In this document: positions 46,532 to 56,141 of the stretch, in pieces
Numbering within the stretch: the first letter of the stretch is position 1
Layout of the letters: the number at the start of each line of letters is the position of its first letter
From: Bacteroidota bacterium
Lineage (GTDB): Bacteria; Bacteroidota; Bacteroidia; Chitinophagales; Chitinophagaceae
Reading direction: 5' to 3'
Assembly (NCBI GenBank): GCA_016712665.1
Contig: JADJQP010000005.1
Span: 1 to 64,000, forward strand
DNA: 64,000 bases
Notes under the pieces: model-generated
Database searches by the model: none
Seen by the model: only the letters and a program-made list of their open reading frames with translations
Told to the model about the DNA's origin: nothing
Position numbers and translations under genes: made by a program

Positions 46532-47308
46532 ATGACCAGGATTGCATTATTTAGTGACATTCATGCCAACTTACCGGCTTTGGAAGCATTTTTCAAACAC
46601 CTTGAAACCAGCCAACCTGATGCGATTTACTGCTTAGGCGACCTGGTAGGATACAATATTTGGCCAAATGAGGTCATTCACGAAATTCGTAAACGAGGCA
46701 TTGCGACCATTGCCGGAAACTATGATTACGGAGTAGGGCGGCGGTCTGATGATTGCGGCTGTGCTTACAAAACAGAAGAAGATAAAGCAAGAGGGGTTGA
46801 ATCCATTTCCTTGACCAATCAATGGGTACACGACAAGGAACGTCAATATTTACGAACCCTTCCAGCGCATATACGGCTTGAATATCAACTAAATGACGAG
46901 CAACTCTCTATATTGATGGTTCATGGCAGTCCGCGCAAAATAAACGAATATCTTTTTGAGGATCGTGATGAAAAAAGTATGTATCGAATTTTGGAAACTG
47001 CTCAGGCCGATTTGATGTTTTTTGGCCATACGCATAAACCGTATCATCGAGTTTTGGAATATGAATTAGAAGGACGAAAAGCCTATCGGCACGCAATTAA
47101 TATCGGTTCTCTTGGCAAACCAAAGGATGGCGACCCAAGGGGCTGTTATGTGATGTTGACGCTTGACGAAAATAGCAGCCGGTTTTCTAAAGATAGCATT
47201 CAAGTAGAATTTATGCGGGTTGCTTATGATGTCGAAAAGGCAGCGAGAGCAGTAGAGGAGAGTCCATTACCCAATGCCTTTGCAGAGATGTTGCGCAATG
47301 CTTACTAA
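46532..47308 (+). CDS. Metallophosphoesterase in the ars operon
   Basis: The 258-residue calcineurin-like phosphoesterase has all five dimetal motifs: SDIHANLPALEAF near 8-20, GDLVGYNIWPN near 37, GNYDYG near 62, VHGSPRKI near 131, and GHTHKPYH near 165. It resembles the YfcE/Ap4A-hydrolase-like branch. A DDCGCAYKTEEDKARG insert with two Cys follows the third motif. Placement within the ars operon suggests a resistance-associated phosphatase, but substrate and role are unknown. Its stop is 17 bases from the next gene. Confidence 0.85.
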   Translation: MTRIALFSDIHANLPALEAFFKHLETSQPDAIYCLGDLVGYNIWPNEVIHEIRKRGIATIAGNYDYGVGRRSDDCGCAYKTEEDKARGVESISLTNQWVHDKERQYLRTLPAHIRLEYQLNDEQLSILMVHGSPRKINEYLFEDRDEKSMYRILETAQADLMFFGHTHKPYHRVLEYELEGRKAYRHAINIGSLGKPKDGDPRGCYVMLTLDENSSRFSKDSIQVEFMRVAYDVEKAARAVEESPLPNAFAEMLRNAY

Positions 47309-47325
47309 TATAAAGTATCTTTATT

Positions 47326-47855
47326 ATGAATAAACTAAAATCAATCTGGACATCGCTCATTGGCAGTGTAAGTTCCCTATTTCCTTTATTTTTTGCCTGC
47401 TGTAAAAGTGGTGCTTGCGTGGGGGTTTGTGCAAGTCCGGTAGCTTCTCTTTTGGTATCTCTACTGCCACAATTGCAAGTTCTCCCATTCTGAATGCCAT
47501 CGAACTCATACTTATTGCATTAAGTGCTGTTTCATTTACGATATCTTATTATTCATTGTATGTGTTACCAAAATTGAATGCCTGCAAAACTGATTGTGAC
47601 TGTGCACCAACATCCGAGCAAACGAAAAAAGAGAAAGTATCGAAACGCATTTTTTGGATAGGCTTGGTGGCTAGTATTGTATTTTTCACCTATTTTGAAA
47701 TCCAAAAATATCAAGCACATAGTGCGGAGGCAACTTCTATTAAAACAGAATGCTGCCCGTCTCCAGCCCAGTCTTCAATAAAAGAAAGTTTACAATTACA
47801 GTCTACCTCAGACACATCAAAAGCATGTTGCGCTGAAGGTGAAAGCTGCGAATAA
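47326..47855 (+). CDS. Cys-rich ars-operon membrane protein, frameshifted
   Basis: ATG 47326 opens MNKLKSIWTSLIGS and a hydrophobic helix with FACCKSGACVGVCASP, six Cys in all. Adding one T to the run 47450-47453 joins this frame to VASLFGISTATIASSPIL and on to a second helix, a CKTDCDC loop, a third helix, and a tail with ECCPSPAQSS and ACCAEGESCE. The reconstructed ~176-residue protein has at least three membrane segments and over twelve Cys. It is reminiscent of MerT/MerC-like metal proteins, but the family is not recognised. A role in arsenite binding at the membrane is inferred from context. Confidence 0.78.
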
Positions 47856-47859
47856 CTTA

Positions 47860-49062
47860 TTACGCATTTAGTTTCATAAACTCGGTCACACTCTCCATTA
47901 CATGTTCAATTTGAGTATCATTGAGTCCATGGTGGCAGGCCATCAGCATACCGCCACGCATTACCTTATCGGCTTCGGTGTAACCATTGAGTGAGGCTTT
48001 ATGTGCAATGTTTTTAAATCCGGGTTGTCGTAAGATATTGCCGGTAAAAACGGTGCGCGTTTGAATATTCCTTTTTTCTAAAAATATTTGTAAATCTCTT
48101 CTGATGAATGGAGCGGTTTCCTTAATAGTCACTGCGAAGGCCAACCAGCCGGTTCGTGAATTTGGCAGCTGATTCGGTAAAATGAAATACTCCTCGTATT
48201 GTTCAAAAAACTGTCGCATTTTGAGATAATGGGTATTTCGTAAATCGATATTATGTGGTAATTTTCCCAATTGCACCAGTCCAAAAGCAGCACCCAGCTC
48301 AGAAGGTTCGATATTATAACCTGGTTCTTCAAATACAAATTTTGCATCGTACGGAATGCCGTCAACCTCTACATTAAATCGATTTTCGATGGCTTCGCTT
48401 TCCACAAAAAGAGAAGAGGAGCGTCCCCAACTTCGCAATAGTTTGCCTCGTTGGTAGTGGGCTTCATTATTGACACAAAGCATACCCCCATTTCCGGCGC
48501 AATTCATAATATGAGACCCATAGAAACTAGTGGTACTCATATCTGTAAAACGACCACTGCTTCCTCCGTCAATTTCAGCTCCAATGGTATCTGCACTATC
48601 TTCCAACAAAAAAATATGGTGCTTATCTGCGATTTCGCGTATTTGCCTCCAATTGGGTAAATTCCCTATTAAATTAGGGATTACCATCGCCTTGGTTTTG
48701 GAGCTAATCATTTCCTCTATTTTTCCGGCATCTATATTATAAGTACCTTCTTCCACATCCACAAAGGCTGGTATCCATTTCCGTTTTACAAGGGGAGCTA
48801 CCGTAGTGGAAAACGTCAGCGCCGGTGTAATGATTTCCGCTCCTTCCTCATAATTTAATAAATCGGCAGCAAGATAAAGAGCGCTGGATCCTGAATTTAC
48901 GCCTATTCCAAATTTTTTATTATATAGACCGGCCACTTTTTCTTCCAGTTCCCGAACATTCTTTCCCATTTGGGTTGAGGTTTTCAAAACATTGACCACT
49001 GCATTGATTTCATCTTCGCCATGGACGGTGGTACCATAAGGGACATAAGGATAATTGCTCAT
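47860..49062 (-). CDS. DegT/DnrJ/EryC1/StrS-family enzyme with His replacing the PLP lysine (3-dehydrase-like)
   Basis: The 400-residue fold-type I enzyme has GVNSGSSALYLAADLL near 54-69, GAEIDG near 162, and a C-terminal sugar-enzyme pattern. Where aminotransferases have Lys in SFxxTK-x7-GG, this protein has SFYGSHIMNCAGNGG, so His stands at the Schiff-base position. His in this place is known for PMP-dependent 3-dehydrases (E1/RfbH, ColD) that make 3,6-dideoxysugars. The spacing to GG matches the family. The 2Fe-2S cysteine pattern of E1 is not evident. No sugar cluster is adjacent. Confidence 0.83.
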   Translation of the reverse strand: MSNYPYVPYGTTVHGEDEINAVVNVLKTSTQMGKNVRELEEKVAGLYNKKFGIGVNSGSSALYLAADLLNYEEGAEIITPALTFSTTVAPLVKRKWIPAFVDVEEGTYNIDAGKIEEMISSKTKAMVIPNLIGNLPNWRQIREIADKHHIFLLEDSADTIGAEIDGGSSGRFTDMSTTSFYGSHIMNCAGNGGMLCVNNEAHYQRGKLLRSWGRSSSLFVESEAIENRFNVEVDGIPYDAKFVFEEPGYNIEPSELGAAFGLVQLGKLPHNIDLRNTHYLKMRQFFEQYEEYFILPNQLPNSRTGWLAFAVTIKETAPFIRRDLQIFLEKRNIQTRTVFTGNILRQPGFKNIAHKASLNGYTEADKVMRGGMLMACHHGLNDTQIEHVMESVTEFMKLNA

Positions 49063-49266
49063 TGAATCGTATTTTATTACTTCTAAATTTCGGCAAATCT
49101 ATTGTTTGCATCTGAAAACATACCATTTTAACCCATAAAAATATGGTAATATTTTCTATAATCTATAGAATCTATCTGCAATGGGTGCGCTTTTCATACT
49201 GGTGAAATGCTGTTGCGGTTGAAATAGAAGTATACTCAGGTCGGAAAATTAGTGAATACTAACTGT

Positions 49267-50477
49267 TTAGAAATTTACCTGTGCTTGTAATCGCAGCAAA
49301 CGTCCGGCTTGTGTATTATTTTGCAATGAATAATCCTCGAACCGTCGATTTGAAATGGTATACATGGCTACAAGCTCAAAATTCTTACTAGGTTGCCATT
49401 CTACACCCAATTCCAACTCCTTAACCGTATAGCTTCTGGCATCTTTTTCATGTTTCTTCCCACCGTCGTAGTAATGACCTCTTACAAATGGAAAAATCAA
49501 TTGCTTTTTTATGTGAGCCTTATAATTAAGGGTAATATAACCGCCACTTAGATTTTGAACTTCAATGGAGTCGGTGCCTGGATTAAATTCCGGACCTTTA
49601 CCTACATTATATTCTGCTTGAATTCCAAATGGTTTTGGATACATCACAAACGAAGCGGCTACCCGCTGATCTGTATAATTGAGGTCTTTCACATGTTTCA
49701 CTCCTGGACTCAATTGGTCTTTTGCCACTACATATTTTCCGGTATAGCCTTGCAATGCCGGTTCAATGATTTGGCTTCCAATTTTAAACGGATAGGTAAG
49801 CCGGGCTACCACATGTGGACGATTATTTAATTCAGGTTTGTTGGCGGTTTGCCCATTATATACGCCAAGACCTAGAACACCGTAATCACCACTTCCCTTG
49901 TCGCCATCACTTACCAATTTCGAAAATCGTTCTCGAATATTTTTGGGAGCCCAATAAAAAAATACTCCCAAATCGCGCTCGTTTGAAACGGCACTATTGA
50001 GGGCGTCATTCCGGTCCAGTGGTAAACGATTTTGACTTGATTGCATATTTTCAAATCCGAAAGGGACTTTACTTTGTCCTATTCTAAATCTAAATTCATT
50101 TTTCTTATCTACACCCACATCAAAATAACAGTCACGCAATTGACCGAAGTTGAGACCTGTTGTACTTGCTGAGCTTCCAAAATCTGGTTGGATATAGAAA
50201 TAAATATTCTTGTATACTTGACCGTATAGGATGACACGCACCCGACGAAGGAAAATGCCACCATCAGCTCCCCACGATTTATCTCCTTGCTCATTTTTTA
50301 ATTGAGCATTCGTTTCTAACAGACGATTGTAACGGGCTTGTACATATCCTCTGATTGAAAAACTTTCAAACCAGTTTGGCTTTTTTTTTCTTTTGAAGGT
50401 GAGGCAGTGTTCTGCGCACTAAGTGTTAGGGACAGTAAGCATGTCAAGGCAGTAATAATAGCAGATGTCTTTATCAT
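49267..50477 (-). CDS. Phosphate-selective porin (OprP/OprO family), frameshifted
   Basis: ATG 50477 starts a signal peptide (MIKTSAIITALTCLLSLTLSAQ). The frame changes at the T9 run 50381-50389; adding one base gives KKKKPNWFESFSIRGYVQARYNRLL and continues to the 324-residue lower part. Features are RLRQ-type strand patterns, QPDFGSSASTTG, KVPFGFENMQSSQNRLP with the OprP-family motif, and a final strand LLRLQAQVNF. The complete ~403-residue barrel probably takes up phosphate or polyphosphate. It is divergent from DUF47-pit, which supports a phosphate-related regulon. Confidence 0.83.
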
Positions 50478-50537
50478 TATGTAAATGTTATTTAAAAATT
50501 AATTAATGGGTGCAAAGAAATGCAGGATATATTGTAA

Positions 50538-50633
50538 TTGTTACCAATGCATGTTACGGGTTTATTAAGAATTTTTACAATTAATCATTTTTGATTACCT
50601 CAATATTACCAAATTGTTACCTTTATTAGTAAC
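50538..50633. promoter_or_regulatory. Candidate regulatory repeats between porin and pit genes
   Basis: In the divergent porin/DUF47 spacer the hexamer TGTTAC occurs at about 50539, 50552 and 50615. The last pairs with an inverted GTAAC at 50629. Shared direct repeats in the middle of a phosphate locus resemble a two-component-regulator site, but the factor is not known. Confidence 0.3.
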
Positions 50634-50687
50634 ATTACCAATTGCGTAATTAATGTCGCAAATTTGCCCTACTAAAAATCCTTATAC

Positions 50688-51335
50688 ATGAGCATCAATT
50701 CCCTTTTGAAATTTTTTCAACCTCGAGACAGAGTATTTTTTAATCTTTTTGAAAACGTAGTGGATACAGTTGACGTGATGGCCAAAAAATTACGGGAGGT
50801 GGTTCATGAACCAGATTTTAGCAAAAGAGCCATTATTATTGGACAAATAGAGGCCTTAGAACACGACAATGACAACTTAACACATCAGATTTTTCAGGAA
50901 TTAGGTAGAAATTTTATCACCCCCTTCGACCGTGAAGACATCCATTATCTAGCAACAGCCTTAGACGATATTGCTGATTATATTAATGCTTCCGCTAAAA
51001 AAATTAATTTTTACAAAGTTAATCCACAAGAACAAGGTATTCAAAAATTAGCAGAATGTATCGAATTAGGTGCAGAATCCATCCGAATAGCAGTGAAAGA
51101 ACTTCGTACCTTGAAAAATTTAACCAATATTACCAATGCCCTTGTAAAAGCTAACAGTCTTGAAAACCAAGCAGATGATATTTACGACATGAGTATTGAA
51201 CGATTATTTGCAACGGAGAACGATGCCAAAGAGGTTATCAAAAAAAGAGAAATTTATCAGGTAATGGAAACCGCCACAGATAAGGTGGAAGATGCTGCCA
51301 ATGTGATAGAATCTATTGTAATCAAATATGCCTAG
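50688..51335 (+). CDS. DUF47/PhoU-like Pit accessory protein
   Basis: The 215-residue all-helical protein belongs to the DUF47 family, PhoU-like proteins encoded next to pit transporters. Typical motifs are RDRVFFNLFENVVD near 13-26, LTHQIFQELGRNFITPFDREDIHYLATALDDIADY near 63-97, and a C-terminal EIYQVMETATDKVEDAANVIE. It is thought to modulate PiT. The pit gene starts 51 bases downstream in the same direction. Confidence 0.92.
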   Translation: MSINSLLKFFQPRDRVFFNLFENVVDTVDVMAKKLREVVHEPDFSKRAIIIGQIEALEHDNDNLTHQIFQELGRNFITPFDREDIHYLATALDDIADYINASAKKINFYKVNPQEQGIQKLAECIELGAESIRIAVKELRTLKNLTNITNALVKANSLENQADDIYDMSIERLFATENDAKEVIKKREIYQVMETATDKVEDAANVIESIVIKYA

Positions 51336-51386
51336 TGGCTCCCATACCAGAAGTGCAGCAACCTTAAAAACTCAAAAATAATTTAC

Positions 51387-53035
51387 ATGAGCTTTATCTT
51401 AATAATTATTGTATTAGCCTTGCTATTTGATTATATTAATGGCTTTCATGATGCGGCTAATTCAATAGCTACCATCGTCTCAACCAAGGTATTAACACCT
51501 TTTCAAGCAGTTTTGTGGGCTGCTTTTTTTAATTTTATTGCCTTTTACATTTTTAAAGATCATGCGGTTGCTAATACAATCGGCAAAACGGTTCAAAAGG
51601 AGTTTATCACCCTACCGGTTATTTTTGCAGGATTGATTGCTGCCATTTTCTGGAATTTATTGACTTGGTGGTTTGGCATTCCTTCTTCCTCTTCGCATAC
51701 TTTAATTGGTGGTTTTGCAGGTGCCGGTATTACCCATGCTTTGCTTAGCAAGGGAATGATGCCTATTTCAGAAATTGTAGAAGTGGACAAAGTGCTTAAA
51801 ATATTTTTATTTATTTTTCTGGCGCCCTTTGTAGGAATGATTATTTCAATCGTTTTCACATTTATTACCATCCATCGAAATACCTGGATTAAGAGTATTT
51901 TATTTGCGGTAATAGCCATTGGTTTGAATTTTTATTGATCAAATTTGAAACAGATAAAATGGGGGAGAACATCTCAAAAATGTTCCGAGTAGATAAATTG
52001 GAAAGGGAAGCACTAAAGGATACCACTAAACTTGCTAAACTTGAAAGCGCCAAAAAGAATGTTGCGTTATGCTTGCCTTATATTAAAGAGTACGAAGGAA
52101 TTGGTTCGGCAAAAGTAGCAGAGCAAATTATTGCGAATGTGGATATGAAGGAAGTAAATCATGCGATTATTAATGATAATATTAAAAAGTATTTTAAGTA
52201 TGATCAACTGGAAGCCTTAGCAAAGAAAAGTGCTTCAAAGAAAGTTGAGTTCGGTTTGATTAAGAGCGCGATTGATTCCTTAAAACCCGTTGTAAAAACA
52301 TACGAATCAGCAGGATTTGAGGGTATGATAGTAAAGATGAATGAAAAGTATCCGATGGATCCATCCACCAAAGAAAAATTCAAGAAAGCCTTGAAATTTG
52401 ACCTAAAAGAAAAGGTAGCCAAGGAAATTAAAAAAGGTGATAATGCCATGATTCGATATGGCATTATGATTGTGTTTGGAATTTTTATTCTATCCTTTAT
52501 TTATACTGAAAAAATTAAGGAACCCAAATTATCTCGTACCAATAATATGTTCAAAAAACTACAGTTGGTATCTTCTGCTGCGTTTAGTATTTGTCATGGT
52601 GGTAATGACGCACAAAAAGTGATGGGTATCATAGCAGCGGCCTTAATTGCAAATGGCGATTTAGCAGATATTAAAGCCATGCCAGACTGGATTCCACTAG
52701 CTTGTTATGCAGCCATTGGTTTAGGTACCTTAAGTGGGGGATGGAAAATTATTAAGACCATGGGAACCAAAATTACTAAAGTAACTCCTCTAGAAGGCGT
52801 TTGCGCTGAAACAGCCGGTGCCACCACCTTATTTCTTACCGAGCAAATGGGAATTCCGGTTTCTACAACACATACCATTACAGGTGCTATTATTGGTGCC
52901 GGAGCTACCAAGCGTCTAAGCGCAGTGCGATGGGGAGTGACGGTAAATTTGCTTTGGGCTTGGATTTTAACCATTCCCATCAGCGCCATTATTGCTGGTA
53001 TCGTGTACTGGATTACTAGTTTTTTTATTAGTTAG
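51387..53035 (+). CDS. pit: Inorganic phosphate transporter PiT with large central insert, frameshifted
   Basis: PiT is a phosphate/cation symporter. The upper frame holds FDYINGFHDAANSIAT near 13-28 and PSSSSHTLIGGFAGAG near 99-114. It ends after GLNFY. The lower frame resumes with a ~155-residue charged insert and then the second signature, ICHGGNDAQKVMG and PVSTTHTITGAIIGAG. Adding one T to the run 51929-51933 fuses them (IGLNFLLIKFETD), giving about 549 residues. The insert lies between the two transport halves and is predicted helical and cytosolic, unlike short bacterial PiTs of ~330-500 residues. The upstream neighbour is DUF47. Confidence 0.9.
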
Positions 53036-53483
53036 AGGTATTATTCCATTTCATGGCAATATGTGGAATATCATCTTCCAAATAAGGCTCTGAAACGGTA
53101 ACAAAGCCTAAGTCTGTGTAAAATTTTTCGAGATAGGCTTGTGCACTAATTTTAATGGCGCCAGAAAATTTGGATTGACAATAATTCAAAGCCTCTTGCA
53201 TTAACAATTTTCCATAACTCTTATGGCGAACATTTTGTTTGGTAAGCACTCTACCGATGGAAGCATAGTGCTCATAACTAACACTATTAGGTAAAATACG
53301 GGCGTAAGCCACCAATTCATCCTTGGCAAATCCAAGTAAATGCGCAGCATAAAGATCTTTTCCATCGCAATCCTGATAGGGGCAATTTTGCTCTACCACA
53401 AATACCTCAGCTCGCAATTGAAGAAGCTGATAAAGTTCAATGGTGCTTAGGTCTGAAAATTGCTTAATAGAAAATTGAATCAT
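53028..53483 (-). CDS. GNAT-family N-acetyltransferase (ElaA-like)
   Basis: The 151-residue acetyltransferase has FSDLSTIELYQLLQLRAEVFVVEQNCPYQDCDGKD-type N-terminal strands typical of ElaA. The acetyl-CoA site appears as IGRVLTKQNVRHKSYGKLL near 77-95. The substrate is unknown. Its start overlaps the mqnD stop by four bases, so it is translationally coupled to the menaquinone genes. A functional link is not established. Confidence 0.85.
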   Translation of the reverse strand: MIQFSIKQFSDLSTIELYQLLQLRAEVFVVEQNCPYQDCDGKDLYAAHLLGFAKDELVAYARILPNSVSYEHYASIGRVLTKQNVRHKSYGKLLMQEALNYCQSKFSGAIKISAQAYLEKFYTDLGFVTVSEPYLEDDIPHIAMKWNNTSN

Positions 53484-54298
53484 AGTTCGATAAATAATTT
53501 TTGTGTGTTTCCCGGATACAGTACAGACCCCATATATTGCACAGCTTGTTCGCCTAACAACCCGATATCGAGAGAGTGGCTATTTACATATAAATCGATA
53601 TGCTTTTTCATAACGTCTTCATTCATTTCCTGCGCTTTTTCCTTAATAAAGGCCGTCAATAGCGGTTTGTTTTGATAGGCTGTTTCGATACTTTGCCGTA
53701 TTACATTATTTACGGTTTGTTGAAGCAGATGGGGTAGAGCTCTTCTGATAGCAATACCTCCTAGTGGAATGGGGAAACCGGTTTGTTTTTCCCACATTTC
53801 ACCAAGGTCAGCCATCTTAAGCAGTCCTTTTTCTAAATAGGTAAATCGGTTTTCATGAATAATGACACCGGCAATGGTTTCTTCATTGAGTACAGCCTGT
53901 TCAATCTTTTCGAAACGATAGGTCCGAATATTTTTGATATCCGGAAAGGCAATACGAAGGAGAAGATAGGCCGTAGTATTTGTTCCGGGTATTGCTACCG
54001 TTCCGGCAATTAGTTCTTGCGGGCTGATCTTCTTTTTTGAAATGAGAAGCGGGCCAACACCCATTCCCATTGCGCCACCGGCCCGCAACATGATATAGCG
54101 ATCCATTACCGAAAAGTAATGCGCATAGCTAACTTTAATTATATCTAAGACCCCGGCAGACGCCATTTCATTTAGCGTCTGAACATCTTCAAAAACAAAT
54201 TCGAATGAGATATCTTTCACTATATGCCTTTGGGCCACAATAGCTTCAAAAATAAACGTATCATTCGGGCAAGGCGAAATACCAATACGTAGTTTCAT
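53480..54298 (-). CDS. mqnD: 1,4-dihydroxy-6-naphthoate synthase MqnD
   Basis: MqnD acts in the futalosine route to menaquinone, converting cyclic dehypoxanthine futalosine to 1,4-dihydroxy-6-naphthoate. The 272-residue periplasmic-binding-protein-like fold begins GISPCPNDTFIFEAI, the family signature. It contains SYAHYFSVMDRYIMLRAGGAMG near 57-78 and VIIHENRFTY near 150. The gene overlaps mqnB by four bases and the GNAT gene by four. Together they form an operon for respiratory quinone synthesis. Confidence 0.93.
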   Translation of the reverse strand: MKLRIGISPCPNDTFIFEAIVAQRHIVKDISFEFVFEDVQTLNEMASAGVLDIIKVSYAHYFSVMDRYIMLRAGGAMGMGVGPLLISKKKISPQELIAGTVAIPGTNTTAYLLLRIAFPDIKNIRTYRFEKIEQAVLNEETIAGVIIHENRFTYLEKGLLKMADLGEMWEKQTGFPIPLGGIAIRRALPHLLQQTVNNVIRQSIETAYQNKPLLTAFIKEKAQEMNEDVMKKHIDLYVNSHSLDIGLLGEQAVQYMGSVLYPGNTQKLFIEL

Positions 54299-54926
54299 AG
54301 TGCTAATTGGTCTAAAATCGTTTGCAATGAAGTGGCGTTATTTTCTAATGCCAATGGGATATTCCAATTTTCTTTATTTCGTTTCTCTACCCGATTAGAT
54401 ATGGTTCGAAGTTGTAGAAAAGGAGTTTGGGTCATTAATCCTACATAATGTAAAGCGGCCCCTTCCATGGTTTCGATAGTGGCGCCAAATTTTTTGATTC
54501 TTTTGCAATGGTGGAAGCGGAACCGGAAGTGCAATTGACTGTAAGCCCTTTCACCTGTTGCAAATCCGTGTCAATACTCGACAAAAATGGACAGGGGAGT
54601 ACGCCATTCTGATAAGGTGCTTCGTTTATTCCAATAAAATTCAGATCAAAAAGGTCTAGCAATTGCTGGTCGTCCTCAACACCCACATCGGTGATTTCTT
54701 CAGCCACCAAAACACTTTTTCCGATTTCGATTTCAGGAGAAAAGGTTCCTGCAAGGCCACATTGAATCATAAGGTTCGGTTTTTTTTCTGCAATTTTTTG
54801 CAAATGAAAAAGTGCAGCCATCATACCAATGCCATGCACATGAAAGGTAACTTCATGCGTATTGTAGTGACATCTTTTTAGGGCTTCCAATTCAAATGGA
54901 GTGGCTGCCACAATATCAATTTTCAT
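54295..54926 (-). CDS. mqnB: Futalosine hydrolase MqnB, frameshifted
   Basis: MqnB removes hypoxanthine from futalosine; it belongs to the nucleoside-phosphorylase-like hydrolases. The upper frame shows MKIDIVAATPFELEALK, CGLAGTFSPEIEIGKSVLVAEEITD, then breaks after STIAK. The lower frame resumes with RIKKFGATIETMEGAALHYV, including the METMEG-like ribose-binding motif. Adding one T-complement at the run 54500-54503 joins them (TIAKRIKKFGA), giving about 210 residues. Overlap with mqnD and order mqnB-mqnD support the pathway. Confidence 0.9.
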
Positions 54927-55081
54927 AGTACAAAGTTTGTTTAAATTACTGAAACTAAAAACTTTAATAAGGGAATATCTTTAATATTTATAGCACATCT
55001 TTAATGCATTAGATAGATTCAATGAAATCGGCATAATTTGCACCGCAAAGGATAAAAGATACAAGATCCACTGTTTCAGAT

Positions 55082-55089
55082 TAACTTTG
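55082..55089 (+). promoter_or_regulatory. -7 promoter box of the PTPS/folE unit
   Basis: TAACTTTG fits TAnnTTTG and lies 18 bases before the ATG at 55108. No clear -33 TTG at the standard spacing was found. Confidence 0.4.
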
Positions 55090-55107
55090 CATCGAGTACA
55101 ATAAATT

Positions 55108-55521
55108 ATGGTATACGTTACTAGAATAGAACATTTCAATGCTGCGCACAAATTATGGAATCATAAGTGGTCAGTAGAAAAAAACAAGGAGGTTTTTGGA
55201 AAATGCGCCAATGAAAATTTTCACGGACATAATTACGAATTGCATGTAACGGTTAAGGGAACAACGCATCCTGATACCGGTTTTGTTATGAATGCAAAAG
55301 AATTAGGAGATATTATTAAGGAGCAAGTAATTGAGAAAGTGGATCATTGCAATTTAAATATGGATGTACCATTTATGGAGGGCCGATTTACTTCAGCAGA
55401 AAATTTTGCCATCGGAATATGGAATGAACTCGCTGAGACGATTACGAAAAGCGGATCTACCTTACATTGTGTAAAACTTATTGAAACCAAAAGTATTTAT
55501 GTTGAATATTTCGGGGAATAA
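55108..55521 (+). CDS. 6-pyruvoyl-tetrahydropterin/6-carboxytetrahydropterin synthase
   Basis: The 137-residue enzyme acts on dihydroneopterin triphosphate. Zinc ligands are in EHFNAAHKLW (His ~15) and HGHNYELHV (two His ~44-46). The catalytic Cys is in FGKCANENFHGHN, and a KVDHCNLN motif is near residue 77. The FGKCxNENFHGHN form is closer to eukaryote-type PTPS than to E. coli QueD, so either tetrahydrobiopterin-like or queuosine-precursor synthesis is possible. The GTP cyclohydrolase gene starts 12 bases downstream and supplies its substrate. Confidence 0.88.
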   Translation: MVYVTRIEHFNAAHKLWNHKWSVEKNKEVFGKCANENFHGHNYELHVTVKGTTHPDTGFVMNAKELGDIIKEQVIEKVDHCNLNMDVPFMEGRFTSAENFAIGIWNELAETITKSGSTLHCVKLIETKSIYVEYFGE

Positions 55522-55532
55522 AAAAATTGAAT

Positions 55533-56128
55533 ATGCCTTATAAAAAAGAAGAACATTTTAATACGAAAATATTAAGCGATTTATCGGATCATTACCGAAA
55601 CATACTAGAAAGTTTAGGGAAGACATCGGTAGGGAAGGACTTGAAAAAACACCGATGCGGGTGGCTAAATCGAATTTGTTTTTGACGCAAGGGTATCAGA
55701 TGAATGCCGTTGAAATCATCAATTCGGCTAAGTTTACCGAAAGTTATAGCGAGATGGTTATCGTAAAAGATATTGAGTTGTACTCTATGTGTGAGCATCA
55801 CATGCTTCCCTTTTTTGGAAAAGCGCATATTGCTTATATTCCAAATGGATACATTACCGGTCTAAGTAAATTAGCCAGAGTAGTAGATTGTTTTGCCAGA
55901 CGTTTGCAGGTACAGGAGCGCATGACACATCAAATTTTAGATTCTGTACAAGAAGCACTGAATCCGCTTGGGGTAGCGGTTGTGATTGAGGCAAAACATC
56001 TCTGTATGATGATGCGAGGGGTTCAAAAGCAAAACTCTTCCACTACCACTTCGGCATTTTGTGGCGAATTTGAAAAGGAAAAAACCAGGGCCGAGTTTTT
56101 GCGTCTGATCGGGTCGACCTTACACTAA
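55533..56128 (+). CDS. folE: GTP cyclohydrolase I FolE, frameshifted
   Basis: FolE converts GTP to dihydroneopterin triphosphate, the first step of pterin and folate synthesis. ATG 55533 (MPYKKEEHFNTKILSDLSDHYR) runs out of frame. Adding one G to GGG at 55617-55619 yields LESLGEDIGREGLEKTPMRVAK, the family N-terminus. The core SMCEHHMLPFFGKAHIAYIP carries the zinc Cys/His pair, and HLCMMMRGVQK contains the third zinc Cys. The reconstructed protein is about 198 residues. It sits 12 bases downstream of the PTPS-type gene as a two-gene unit. Confidence 0.93.
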
Positions 56129-56141
56129 GTGAAAGGGCATG

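Noticed and set aside
51929..51933. Programmed -1/+1 ribosomal frameshifting in pit
   Set aside because: No slippery heptamer with a downstream pseudoknot was seen, and the same kind of shift occurs in many unrelated genes of this window.
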